Notes: generated from the sequence alone by a model not told the origin. DNA of 14,211 nucleotides from Micavibrio_B sp044238965 (GCA_044238965.1 JBIICJ010000125.1:1-14211), one strand, 5' to 3'. Positions 1 through 5,935 are shown, numbered from the stretch's first letter. Numbers and translations: made by a program.

Positions 1-416
1 GTGTGTAGCTTACCAGCAAACAAAGACGCTTGGCACAAGTTCAAAGGAAAGTTGTCTACAACATTCAAATGATACTTAGGTTCGGTTAGCTGAATAAACT
101 GACAATCTTTACCATCTATAGTAGATGTGTAAATTCGTTTGATGTCCTTAGAACATTCATAAGTACCTTTCTTAATCTCTTCGTCATTGATACGATCTAC
201 TTTAATACCTACAATAGTTTCTAATTGCTTCTTGGCATTACTCTCTAATGATTGACTGGAGTAATAGTAGAAGTCATAGTCTGCTGGATTCAAACCTATG
301 ACTGTATCTCTACAAGCTCCTCCTGCCATAAAGCTTAGATCATAAATCAACTGAAGGCGTTCGATAATGGAGTTACCGAAATCAATTCGGTAGTCTCCTA
401 CGATAGACTTAATCAT
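1..416 (-). CDS. Nucleotidyltransferase-fold protein (poly(A)-polymerase/CCA-enzyme type head domain), partial at left edge
   Basis: About 138 residues are visible; the C-terminus runs off the window. Near the N-terminus there is a GG pair (residues 32-33), an RD pair (36-37) and a DYD triad (46-48) in the order AGGACRD...PADYDFY. This is the signature of the class II nucleotidyltransferase head domain, in which the two Asp bind the catalytic metals. The later stretch VDNFPLNLCQASLFAG resembles the segment that follows in phage members of this family. The ATG at 416 overlaps the upstream stop codon as ATGA, with a GGAAAAGG-type ribosome binding site inside the end of the upstream gene, so translation is probably coupled. 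The substrate cannot be read from sequence; tRNA 3' ends or another nucleotide acceptor are possible. Family call fairly sure, function open. Confidence 0.7.
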   Translation of the reverse strand, partial: MIKSIVGDYRIDFGNSIIERLQLIYDLSFMAGGACRDTVIGLNPADYDFYYYSSQSLESNAKKQLETIVGIKVDRINDEEIKKGTYECSKDIKRIYTSTIDGKDCQFIQLTEPKYHLNVVDNFPLNLCQASLFAGKLH

Positions 417-850
417 TCCTTTTCCTCCACATAGATTTTACCACCAGCACTACGAATCAACTTCTTGAATTCCGTAATGGTTACACCAGCGTGAATGACT
501 ACTTTGGGATCACTAGAATACTTTGCCGTTGCCAACCATGGTACATACTTAGCGTTGATATCTTCAACGCAGTATGACGAATTACCGTAATAATATTCCT
601 CTGGGGTTACCAACTCACTTTCAAACATCACTTTTACTATTTCCCATTTTGGTGTTCCATCCTCATTCCAGTCTCTATGTATCTTTTCCTTCCTGCCGTC
701 GGCAAAGTATTGCATAGAAGGTTCGTATGGAGGTTCGGCATTATGCTCATACGGAGCATCATTCCAATCATCTCCCCATTGCTTACTCAGTTCTTGCGTA
801 GTGAAGTACGCTATGTTACCTTTAATAAAACACAATACTGGTTCACTCAT
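413..850 (-). CDS. Conserved phage protein of unknown function
   Basis: 145 residues. The start was set at the ATG at 850, seven bases after AAAGGAG, rather than a TTG two codons upstream. The N-terminal half carries WGDDWNDAPYEHNA (residues about 25-38) and the C-terminal half CVEDINAKYVPWLA followed by AGVTITEFKKLIRSAGGKIYV. I recall this arrangement from many phage hypothetical proteins, but no function is known to me. No membrane segment or signal peptide is visible. It is rich in Trp, Tyr and acidic residues and is probably a small soluble protein. Its stop overlaps the start of the nucleotidyltransferase gene. The sequence around its start (AGGAGT.TGG, then TGAGTGAACC) closely copies that of the next gene upstream. 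Confidence 0.75.
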   Translation of the reverse strand: MSEPVLCFIKGNIAYFTTQELSKQWGDDWNDAPYEHNAEPPYEPSMQYFADGRKEKIHRDWNEDGTPKWEIVKVMFESELVTPEEYYYGNSSYCVEDINAKYVPWLATAKYSSDPKVVIHAGVTITEFKKLIRSAGGKIYVEEKE

Positions 851-862
851 CTCCAAACTCCT

Positions 863-1555
863 TTATCCAAAATATTTAATCAAAAGCTTTTTTTGCATTA
901 CTTTCTCCGCAGCAGCATGAGCAGCATAAGCAGCAGCATGAGCAGCATAAGCAGCAGCATGAGCATAAACAGCATCAGCAACAGCATAAGCAGCAGCATG
1001 AGCATAAACAGCATCAGCAACAGCATAAGCAGCAGCATGAGCATAAACAGCATCAGCAACAGCATAAGCAGCGTCATCAGCGGCGTCAGCAGCATCACTA
1101 GAAGCAGCACGAGCAGCATGAGCAGCAGCATGAGCAGCATAAGCAGCAGCATGAGCATGAGCACGAGCAGCAGCGTCAGCAGCACGAGCAGCACAAGCAG
1201 CATTAGCAGCATGAACAGCGTCAGCGCAACTGCTATTGCGGGCCATCGTTATCGCTTGCCTTGGTGTTTCAATCTTTTCTAAAGCGTTGACTTTCGCCCA
1301 TTCTTCCCAAATTGGTAGAACACTTTCAGCGCAATCACAAGCAAACTCAACTACTGACTGCTTATAGTTTTTGTAAAACGCTCTCAAACACCAAATTGCA
1401 TCCGACAACCCGTTGCTTTCCAGAATCGTGGCCATCAAAAGCGGCTCGTCGTCCGCTTCGGTTTTGTTCAGAAACTTGAGTAGCTTAGTCCAGCCTTCTT
1501 TGCAGGGATTAAATTGCCTGATTTCATTCAGGGTTGTTGTCTTTGGTTCACTCAC
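863..1555 (-). CDS. Imm5-like putative immunity protein with alanine-rich repeat tail
   Basis: 230 residues from a GTG at 1555. This start has AAAGGAG nine bases upstream and overlaps the TGA of the 51-residue gene before it; a GTG three codons further out lies inside the ribosome binding site. Residues about 10-75 contain FNPCKEGWTKLLKFLNKT, ADDEPLLMATILESNGL, DAIWCLRA and EFACDCAESVLPIWEEW. These match what I know of the Imm-5-like putative immunity protein family common in phages. From about residue 108 to the end the protein is an Ala/His/Tyr/Asp repeat array (AAYAAHAA and AVADAVYAHAA units), predicted to be helical; such tails are typical of the family and vary in length. Biochemical function is not established; the immunity label comes from family naming. 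Confidence 0.8.
   Translation of the reverse strand: MSEPKTTTLNEIRQFNPCKEGWTKLLKFLNKTEADDEPLLMATILESNGLSDAIWCLRAFYKNYKQSVVEFACDCAESVLPIWEEWAKVNALEKIETPRQAITMARNSSCADAVHAANAACAARAADAAARAHAHAAAYAAHAAAHAARAASSDAADAADDAAYAVADAVYAHAAAYAVADAVYAHAAAYAVADAVYAHAAAYAAHAAAYAAHAAAEKVMQKKLLIKYFG
909..1067. repeat. In-frame minisatellite: two 21-bp and three 39-bp perfect tandem repeats
   Basis: Within the Imm5-like gene, 909-929 and 930-950 are identical 21-bp units, and 951-989, 990-1028 and 1029-1067 are identical 39-bp units. Each 39-bp unit encodes the 13-residue block AVADAVYAHAAAY. Both lengths are multiples of three, so copy-number change by slippage alters protein length without a frameshift. Imperfect GCAGCA/GCATGA triplet repeats continue to about 1225. 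Confidence 0.95.
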
Positions 1556-1707
1556 TTCCCACACTCCTTTCTCAATTCCTCATAGGCTTGCATCACACGA
1601 TACAATGCACACTTGATATGCCAGCGATGACACTCTTCAGAATGGGTTATCTCTTTACCATCTGTTAAATGAATCTGCACTAGCGTATCAATTTCATCTC
1701 TAGTCAT
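1552..1707 (-). CDS. Small protein of unknown function (51 aa)
   Basis: Starts at ATG 1707 with AAAGAGG upstream and ends at a TGA overlapping the GTG start of the Imm5-like gene (GTGA). The protein begins MTRDEIDTLVQIHLTDG and continues with a Cys/His-containing stretch SEECHRWHIKCALYRVMQAYEEL. No metal-binding pattern is clear, although CHRWHIKC holds two Cys and two His close together. It overlaps the upstream gene by eight bases, so it sits in a run of translationally coupled genes. I do not recognise a family. The gene is supported by its ribosome binding site, stop/start overlaps on both sides and lack of any other gene in the gap. Confidence 0.7.
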   Translation of the reverse strand: MTRDEIDTLVQIHLTDGKEITHSEECHRWHIKCALYRVMQAYEELRKECGK

Positions 1708-1921
1708 TACCTCTTTCCACACTGTCTACTCCTTTGTGTCTGTTCCTGTAGTATCTAAACTTATCCTTAATCACTTTGAATAGTTCTTTCAATGGAACTG
1801 GTTCAGGCATCCCAGCCAGTTCCCTCACTCGGTTGATGAACTGCTGTGTATCGGAGGCTGGCTGCACCAGCCCATAAAGCGATGTCTGCTGGGGTTCTTC
1901 GGTAGTAATCATTTCGTTCAT
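1700..1921 (-). CDS. Small protein of unknown function (73 aa)
   Basis: The ATG at 1921 was chosen because GGAGGAG stands directly before it; longer reading to 1981 lacks such a site. The protein starts MNEMITTEEPQQTSLYGLV, then FINRVRELAGMPEPVPLKELFKVIKDKFRYYRNRHKG, a probably helical, basic second half. No known domain is recognised. Its stop overlaps the next gene by eight bases. It shares 119 bases with the gene at 1803-2003 in another frame; both have good ribosome binding sites, so either both are made or one reading is wrong. Confidence 0.6.
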   Translation of the reverse strand: MNEMITTEEPQQTSLYGLVQPASDTQQFINRVRELAGMPEPVPLKELFKVIKDKFRYYRNRHKGVDSVERGND

Positions 1922-2003
1922 GCTCCTCCAATAGTAAGTACAACTTGTCCAACTTACATCTGTCACATAGACAATGTTCAATCGTGTAACAGCAATCGCT
2001 CAT
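1803..2003 (-). CDS. Small Cys-rich protein of unknown function (66 aa)
   Basis: Starts at ATG 2003 with GAAAGGAATGCC just upstream, 11 bases after the stop of the sigma-like gene. The first 30 residues, MSDCCYTIEHCLCDRCKLDK, hold five Cys and one His, including CxCxxC; a small zinc-binding knuckle is possible but unproven. Then comes LYLLLEEHERNDYYRRTPADIALW. The last 40 residues overlap the 1700-1921 gene out of frame and look less protein-like (YTAVHQPSEGTGWDA). A real gene with a long overlap, or one whose true end is altered by a frameshift, are both possible. Confidence 0.5.
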   Translation of the reverse strand: MSDCCYTIEHCLCDRCKLDKLYLLLEEHERNDYYRRTPADIALWAGAASLRYTAVHQPSEGTGWDA

Positions 2004-2013
2004 GGCATTCCTT

Positions 2014-2589
2014 TCAATCCCATTGCCAACTAGGTTTAGGCATGAGTAGTTTCAGTTTGTTCAGCGCATTGGTAATCAACTGTTGATACCGTTGCTTGGA
2101 CAATCCCATTACTTTACCACCACTGTCACAGGTGTGACCGTCTCTGTAGTATAACATCAGAGCTTGTTTCTGATTAACGGGAAGGTGCTTTAAAGACTCC
2201 TCAAGTTCCTCAATTAAATAAGGCTCTTTGTTTAAGGAGGTTATGCTGGATGGATCTGCTAGCTGTAGATCCATATCTTCTTCTGAACCAAAGCTGGATA
2301 AAGCATAGGTGCTATGGTCCATACTGTCTTTATATTTTTTACGAGCAGAGCGTAAACCAAAGTCTACATAGGTGTATATGTATGTAGATAGTTTAGCTAT
2401 AGAGGGATCATAGTTCCTCATGGCTCTTGTGACATAGGCTAGTACATCCCTGCCTACATCTGTTTCACTATGATGTTCCATCTTGTGTTGTTTCATCGCT
2501 GAGTAAAACAAACTAATGTTTTCAGCAAGCAGATCCCTCTGCCAATCCTCAAGAGGTTTGTCTTTGCTAATCCGTTTCTGTTTCTTCAT
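2014..2589 (-). CDS. Sigma-70-family-like transcription factor (191 aa)
   Basis: Residues about 55-90 read NYDPSIAKLSTYIYTYVDFGLRSARKKY, matching the region 2 pattern (YDPs..kfsTYiy..v...lr.a.rk) that binds the RNA polymerase clamp and the -10 element. Residues about 128-183 read EELEESLKHLPVNQKQALMLYYRDGHT..., then MGLSKQRYQQLITNALNKLKLLM, matching region 4 with its helix-turn-helix. At 191 residues it is the size of a short, two-domain sigma. It is paralogous to the protein at 2763-3317. Its start overlaps the end of the small acidic gene by 23 bases. It probably directs host RNA polymerase to phage promoters or modulates sigma use. Fold call fairly sure; activity as a true sigma is inference. 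Confidence 0.72.
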   Translation of the reverse strand: MKKQKRISKDKPLEDWQRDLLAENISLFYSAMKQHKMEHHSETDVGRDVLAYVTRAMRNYDPSIAKLSTYIYTYVDFGLRSARKKYKDSMDHSTYALSSFGSEEDMDLQLADPSSITSLNKEPYLIEELEESLKHLPVNQKQALMLYYRDGHTCDSGGKVMGLSKQRYQQLITNALNKLKLLMPKPSWQWD

Positions 2590-2782
2590 CTACTTCAGGC
2601 TCCTCTGGTAGATCTTCAAGATCCTCTTCCGATACAAGATCAGGAGGACACAGCTGATCTACAACCTCCAACAAATACAGTAGGTCTTGCATATCAGGAT
2701 TGTAGAAACTAACTGGAGCGTGTTTGCTCGTCCATATTAGTTTGTTCCGAATCTTATCCAACCTACTCCGGTCTAGTTGCAT
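2567..2782 (-). CDS. Small acidic protein between two sigma-like genes (71 aa)
   Basis: Start set at ATG 2782, eight bases after TGGAGA; an ATG two codons earlier is too close to that site. It begins MQLDRSRLDKIRNKLIWTSKH, contains MQDLLYLLEVVDQLCPP and ends in a strongly acidic tail (EEDLEDLPEEPEVDEETETD). It overlaps the genes on both sides (20 and 23 bases), so it should be made together with the two sigma-like proteins. I recognise no family. An acidic partner of a sigma-like or nucleic-acid-binding protein is a reasonable guess from context only. Confidence 0.65.
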   Translation of the reverse strand: MQLDRSRLDKIRNKLIWTSKHAPVSFYNPDMQDLLYLLEVVDQLCPPDLVSEEDLEDLPEEPEVDEETETD

Positions 2783-3317
2783 CGTCATTTCTCCAGTGAT
2801 ATAGATCCATCTTCAAATGAAGTAACGCACTACGAACAATCCCCATGGACCAGCTGTTACTCATACCATAGCTGGAACTAATAGAGGGGTAAGTCTCTGC
2901 GTGTATTATACGCCGAGTCAATACATCCACCCACATGGTGGGTAACCGTAGTAGTGCATCTGCCAAATCTACTTTGAGGTCTTCGTTCAGTGGTTCCTTA
3001 TAGTCTTCAATGTATTCTGAATCATATTCTGATTCTGAATCACACTGCAAACACTTCGGTTTGTTGTTGGCAGATCTACGATCATCTCCCAGCTTACGCA
3101 AAGCAAAGTCACAGTTCCTGTACAGGTAAGTAGACTCCTTACTCAGCTCAGGATTGTGCGAAGGGAACTGTCGTAATACTTTCACGACACACTCACTGAC
3201 TTCATCCTCAGTGAGTTTCATATTCCTACGCTCACTAATCTTTCTGATACCTTTAAAGATTAGCTTATGATTCTGACTCAGAAATTCCTTTTGAGAATCA
3301 GATAACCTAGGGGTCAT
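2763..3317 (-). CDS. Second sigma-70-like protein, divergent paralogue (184 aa)
   Basis: The ATG at 3317 overlaps the stop of a 33-residue membrane gene as ATGA and has AAAGGA upstream; a longer GTG reading to 3389 would run through that small gene. Residues 52-80, FPSHNPELSKESTYLYRNCDFALRKLGDD, align with region 2 of the 2014-2589 protein (NYDPSIAKLSTYIYTYVDFGLRSARKK). Residues about 115-172 (LADALLRLPTMWVDVLTRR..., then YGMSNSWSMGIVRSALLHLKMDL) fit a degenerate region 4. The linker holds CLQC plus an acidic DSESEYDSEYIEDY stretch. It may be a divergent sigma or a sigma-like regulator. The relation to its neighbour is clear; function is inference. Confidence 0.62.
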   Translation of the reverse strand: MTPRLSDSQKEFLSQNHKLIFKGIRKISERRNMKLTEDEVSECVVKVLRQFPSHNPELSKESTYLYRNCDFALRKLGDDRRSANNKPKCLQCDSESEYDSEYIEDYKEPLNEDLKVDLADALLRLPTMWVDVLTRRIIHAETYPSISSSYGMSNSWSMGIVRSALLHLKMDLYHWRNDDATRPE

Positions 3318-3415
3318 GACTGCCTGTCCTTTCTGTAGATCATCCAGACTGTAGCCAGCATTCCAACCACAGTTATAATTGCTGCACACATATCCTGAAA
3401 TTGTTTATCACTCAC
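3314..3415 (-). CDS. Single-span membrane micropeptide (33 aa)
   Basis: A GTG at 3415 lies six bases after GGAGG. The product begins MSDKQFQDM, followed by a hydrophobic segment CAAIITVVGMLATVWMIY (residues about 9-26) and a basic end RKDRQS, so one membrane helix with the C-terminus probably inside. The stop TGA overlaps the ATG of the sigma-like gene, and its start overlaps the end of the upstream gene by eight bases. These couplings and the ideal ribosome binding site support a real gene. No family recognised; a membrane tether for the sigma-like protein is only a contextual idea. Confidence 0.65.
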   Translation of the reverse strand: MSDKQFQDMCAAIITVVGMLATVWMIYRKDRQS

Positions 3416-3887
3416 TGACTACCTCCTTGCGCTGAGTAATACCGATCATACCAATCTTGATTTCAGACTGAGCAATCTTAGTCTTACCCTCTCGGGTAAC
3501 CTTTGGCAACTTGGCAATAATATCTTTCTTGATTCTGTCTGCTGACTCAGCAACAGACTTACCGGACTGACGAAGTACTTCATCCAGATCCGCTGATGAA
3601 TCCAGAGACTTTGTAATTGCATCCCGTAGCTTAGTCACAGCAGCTTCACCTACTACACCACAGCTACGCAGTAACTCAGCGCATACTGTAGTCCAACTAA
3701 TGGATACAGTAGGAGCAATAGACTCTGACTTGGATTGAGTTACAGTCCCCTTAAACTCTTTGTCGTATGTCTCACCAGTAGAGACATCGAGTACACTAAG
3801 GATGTAGTGTATAGGATACACTCCCTCAGATGGTTTCTCTGTATCTTTGAAATGATTTACAATAGCCAGCTTGATTGAATCGTTCAT
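3408..3887 (-). CDS. Protein of unknown function (159 aa), first gene after an internal promoter
   Basis: The ATG at 3887 has AGGAG five bases upstream. The N-terminal part (MNDSIKLAIVNHFKDTEKPSEGVYPIHYILSVLDVSTGETYDKEF) looks like a mixed alpha/beta fold. The middle TVCAELLRSCGVVGEAAVTKLRDAITKSL and DLDEVLRQSGKSVAESADRIKKDIIAKLPKVTREGKTKI are helical and charged. No signal peptide, membrane span or catalytic motif is seen, and I recognise no family. It is the first gene after the promoter at 4052-4074, with a roughly 160-base structured leader before it, so it heads the transcript that includes the sigma-like genes. Confidence 0.75.
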   Translation of the reverse strand: MNDSIKLAIVNHFKDTEKPSEGVYPIHYILSVLDVSTGETYDKEFKGTVTQSKSESIAPTVSISWTTVCAELLRSCGVVGEAAVTKLRDAITKSLDSSADLDEVLRQSGKSVAESADRIKKDIIAKLPKVTREGKTKIAQSEIKIGMIGITQRKEVVSE

Positions 3888-4051
3888 AGTCACTCCTAAG
3901 AAAACAAGTAATCACTTCTAAGAGTACCACTCAGCGGTAGCTCTAGAGGTCTCGCTTAAGGCTCGACCAGCCACCGCTTCGTGGTAAGAGCAGGGAAGGT
4001 CAGTCGTGTGTGTCTCCCACACACTCCTTCCACTGCGTTCCACTCGGGTTC
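3888..4051 (-). promoter_or_regulatory. Structured 5' leader upstream of the 3408-3887 gene
   Basis: No convincing gene. Read on the minus strand it can form several hairpins: GTGTGTG/CACACAC with a five-base loop (4006-4024), CCAC/GTGG (3971-3984), and GGTC-GA-GC...GC-GA-GACC (3948-3968). The last has a symmetric tandem GA/GA mismatch, a stable RNA feature. The density of pairing between a promoter and a start codon suggests a regulatory leader, but ligand or mechanism is unknown. Confidence 0.45.
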
Positions 4052-4074
4052 ATTATACCGAGAGGACACAAAAG
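4052..4074 (-). promoter_or_regulatory. Promoter candidate reading leftward
   Basis: On the minus strand a perfect TATAAT (4057-4052) is preceded by GG, and CTTTT lies 12 bases further upstream (4074-4070). There is no good TTGACA at the usual 17-base spacing. The same arrangement occurs at two other sites in the window. The start would be near 4045, just after the gene ending at 4080. Confidence 0.5.
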
Positions 4075-4079
4075 TCACG

Positions 4080-4385
4080 CTAGCTTCTCAGATTTTTACC
4101 TGAAGCCGTCAGCGGTAAGCTCTTAAGTAAGTACCTCCACTTGGATACATTACAGCCTAGAGCTTCCGCCTCAGTAATTAGTACATCAAGTTCCACAATA
4201 GGTTTGATGTAATCCAATGTAGCTACTACAGAAAAGTTTTTAATCAGGGATACTTCCCAATGATCCACAAACCATTCTGCCCGAAGACAATCCCATTCCG
4301 GTATGGGAAACAGCCTGCGAAGAACAATGTCCCTAGCAGGCTTGGGAATGTAGCAGTCAAACTTCATTGGAATCGGCTTAGTCAT
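4080..4385 (-). CDS. Protein of unknown function (101 aa)
   Basis: The ATG at 4385 lies inside the end of the preceding gene (ATGACTAA overlap). No clear ribosome binding site precedes it, which suggests re-initiation by the ribosome finishing the upstream gene; an internal ATG six codons later also lacks one. The sequence MTKPIPMKFDCYIPKPARDIVLRRLFPIPEWD is followed by an aromatic-rich stretch (AEWFVDHWEVSLI) and ILVD-type strands. No family recognised, no membrane segment. It is the last gene before the internal promoter and leader at 3888-4074. Confidence 0.65.
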   Translation of the reverse strand: MTKPIPMKFDCYIPKPARDIVLRRLFPIPEWDCLRAEWFVDHWEVSLIKNFSVVATLDYIKPIVELDVLITEAEALGCNVSKWRYLLKSLPLTASGKNLRS

Positions 4386-4656
4386 TGGGAGTATCCATGG
4401 AATCAATTAGCGCATTGAGTTCTTCTTCAGTTGGGTACTCTAACAGATCCTCAAGTTTACTCAAGACGGTCTTACTAAATTGAATCTGTCGTTCTAGAAT
4501 TTCAGCAGCTACAGTCTGCTCTAGTTCTAAATAGTGTGCTAGCTGTATTCCTTTACGCTTGATACCGCTATCAAGTACAGCTATCATATCGAACAGCTTA
4601 TCTTGAGGAAACAAGAGGCTGATACAGTCAGCGTATTCGCTAGCTCTAATGTTCAT
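4378..4656 (-). CDS. Helical protein of unknown function (92 aa)
   Basis: The ATG at 4656 has AAGG seven bases upstream, and the start overlaps the winged-helix gene's end as an ATGA-like junction. The protein is nearly all predicted helix: ASEYADCISLLFPQDKLFDMIAVLDSGIKRKG, then LELEQTVAAEILERQIQFSKTVLSKLEDLLE, which looks like a coiled-coil hairpin with an acidic end. No catalytic motif is seen and no family recognised. Its position between a DNA-binding protein and an unknown gene gives no specific role. Confidence 0.7.
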   Translation of the reverse strand: MNIRASEYADCISLLFPQDKLFDMIAVLDSGIKRKGIQLAHYLELEQTVAAEILERQIQFSKTVLSKLEDLLEYPTEEELNALIDSMDTPND

Positions 4657-4880
4657 TGTATAACCTTATGTAAGTTGGCTTTATATTGAATACAAGATCC
4701 ACCAGTCGCTGGATCTGTTGCACGAGTAACGGTATGAAATACCATTCCATTCCGTTTAAGTTTGTTTAGTTCCAAAGATACTAGGTGCTTATTGTGTACA
4801 CCTAGTATCACGGATAGTTCCCATGCCGACCATGGGCCATCTCGGAGAGCTTTAATAATCCGAGTCTGCAAGTCGGGCAC
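4653..4880 (-). CDS. Small winged-helix DNA-binding protein (75 aa)
   Basis: The GTG at 4880 is chosen because AGGA stands eight bases upstream; an ATG at 4934 would give a longer protein deeply overlapping the upstream gene and has no such site. Residues about 5-55 (TRIIKALRDGPWSAWELSVILGVHNKHLVSLELNKLKRNGMVFHTV) fit a winged helix: helix 1, then turn and recognition helix around LSVILGVHNKHLVSLEL, then a GMVFHTVTR wing. Such small proteins usually bind DNA as repressors or activators. It overlaps the upstream gene by 29 bases. The fold is inferred by eye; the target is unknown. Confidence 0.65.
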   Translation of the reverse strand: MPDLQTRIIKALRDGPWSAWELSVILGVHNKHLVSLELNKLKRNGMVFHTVTRATDPATGGSCIQYKANLHKVIQ

Positions 4881-5205
4881 GATAATCTTCCTCAATCTTT
4901 TCCAATATTGAATCCAATCTGTACCAACAATCATCAACGGCAAACTCGCACTCGATTGTTTTGTACAGTTCCGAGTCCTTACTAAGCAGGGTTTTTACCT
5001 GCTTAGTTTGTCCATCAAAGGTGACGGTAACCTCTCGGAGGATTGCATGAACCTCCATAGTCTGGACTTCAATCTCGATGGACTCTGCTGGCTCTAGTGC
5101 CGTCGCTGGTAAATCCATACCAGATACGGTATACTGCAAGTCAGCGCATACAATGAAGTCTTCATTGTTGTAGATGAACTCTTGTTCCAACTCGTAATTA
5201 TACAT
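4852..5205 (-). CDS. Acidic protein of unknown function (117 aa)
   Basis: ATG at 5205 with GGAGGAG about seven to ten bases upstream, overlapping the end of the preceding gene by eight bases. The protein is strongly acidic (ELEQEFIYNNEDF; LEPAESIEIEVQ; KIEEDYRARLADSDY) and has alternating hydrophobic residues in the middle (AILREVTVTFDGQTKQVKTLL) that suggest a beta-sheet core. No membrane segment or catalytic motif is visible, and I do not recognise a family. It is probably soluble and co-translated with the neighbouring small genes. Confidence 0.7.
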   Translation of the reverse strand: MYNYELEQEFIYNNEDFIVCADLQYTVSGMDLPATALEPAESIEIEVQTMEVHAILREVTVTFDGQTKQVKTLLSKDSELYKTIECEFAVDDCWYRLDSILEKIEEDYRARLADSDY

Positions 5206-5389
5206 TAGCAGTCTCCTCCCTTAGCTCGTGTGCAGCACTCATCATCGCATTGTCAATCTCACTTGGCGTGAGAAAACGAATCAACTCAACTCGTTTTACC
5301 CTTAAAGCCTGTTGAAGGCTATCAGTTTGCGGTAGCATACAAGTCAGCTTATACAGCTGCTTGTATTGTTTGAAGAACGAATCACTCAT
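5198..5389 (-). CDS. Small helical protein of unknown function (63 aa)
   Basis: Three in-frame ATGs stand in a row; the third (5389) is six bases after AGGAG and is preferred. The product starts MSDSFFKQYKQLYKL and continues with CMLPQTDSLQQALRVKRVELIRFLTPSEIDNAMMSAAHELREE, nearly all predicted helix. No motif recognised. It overlaps the next gene by eight bases and follows the clamp-like gene by nine, so it is very likely expressed with it. Confidence 0.68.
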   Translation of the reverse strand: MSDSFFKQYKQLYKLTCMLPQTDSLQQALRVKRVELIRFLTPSEIDNAMMSAAHELREETANV

Positions 5390-5398
5390 CATCATCTC

Positions 5399-5935
5399 CT
5401 ATACTAAAGGCATTACCAAACCGTCAGCGTTTTCAATTGCCGTTGAACCTTTGAAGTAGTATGGCACTACCACAAGTGCCCCTGCTACTACACCTTTAGT
5501 GTCCACTTTGAACTTGAGGGTTACAGCGTCAGCACCCGCAGCTTCCTGTATCTGCTTTAGATACAGGGGATTGATACTGAGACTGTAAGGAAGTTCCTTT
5601 TCCTTTTCTGTCTTGTAGATAGACTTCCAGTCTACAAAACGGTTAGTGATAGCTGGGAACTGACTGCCATCAGTCAGCGTACAGCTTGTGGTAGTGGTCT
5701 TGATTTGAATTTGTTTAAGCTTACTTGCTTTCGCAAGTGCCACTGCCTGCTTCCAGCAAGCAATAGAAATTGTTGTAGTCTCGTCACCCTCATCCAGTTC
5801 CACTGGAACTTTGATTAGAGCCTTGCCATGGGTGGCTACAATACAGCTGGAGTCTACATCCAGTCGAATGCCAGACATAGCAAACCCATCACCAACCAAC
5901 GCAGAGATAGTCTTACAATTGGAAGTCACTTTCAT
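5399..5935 (-). CDS. Compact DNA sliding-clamp-like protein (178 aa)
   Basis: ATG at 5935 with GAGGTG upstream. Several segments recall the DNA polymerase III beta-clamp fold. CIVATHGKALIKVPVEL (31-47) looks like the 'VATDGHRL' strand/helix. DGSQFPAITNRFVDW (89-103) resembles the 'F P' segment. LPYSLSINPLYLKQIQEAAG (115-134) looks like the start of a further clamp half-domain, and the end NADGLVMPLV resembles the clamp's C-terminal 'VMPM' strand. At 178 residues it is about half of a normal 366-residue bacterial clamp, so a ring would need more subunits. Phages carry such reduced clamps; here the assignment is by eye and moderate. It sits just after the DUF932 gene, with hairpin element A between them. 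Confidence 0.55.
   Translation of the reverse strand: MKVTSNCKTISALVGDGFAMSGIRLDVDSSCIVATHGKALIKVPVELDEGDETTTISIACWKQAVALAKASKLKQIQIKTTTTSCTLTDGSQFPAITNRFVDWKSIYKTEKEKELPYSLSINPLYLKQIQEAAGADAVTLKFKVDTKGVVAGALVVVPYYFKGSTAIENADGLVMPLV

Noticed and set aside
909..1067. Possible CRISPR-like array
   Set aside because: Units are directly adjacent with no unique spacers, and they lie in frame within a protein gene.
898..1212. Minus-strand Leu/Met-rich frame of 104 residues
   Set aside because: Out-of-frame reading of the same alanine repeat array; pure low-complexity product.
677..1282. Plus-strand Ser/Met/Ile-rich reading frame of 201 residues
   Set aside because: It is the antisense of the GCA-type repeats of the Imm5-like gene; low complexity and no ribosome binding site.
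3934..4020. Small frame (34 residues, GTG start) in the leader before the 3408-3887 gene
   Set aside because: The AAGGAG is only one base from the GTG and the bases are better explained by hairpins; not supported as a gene.
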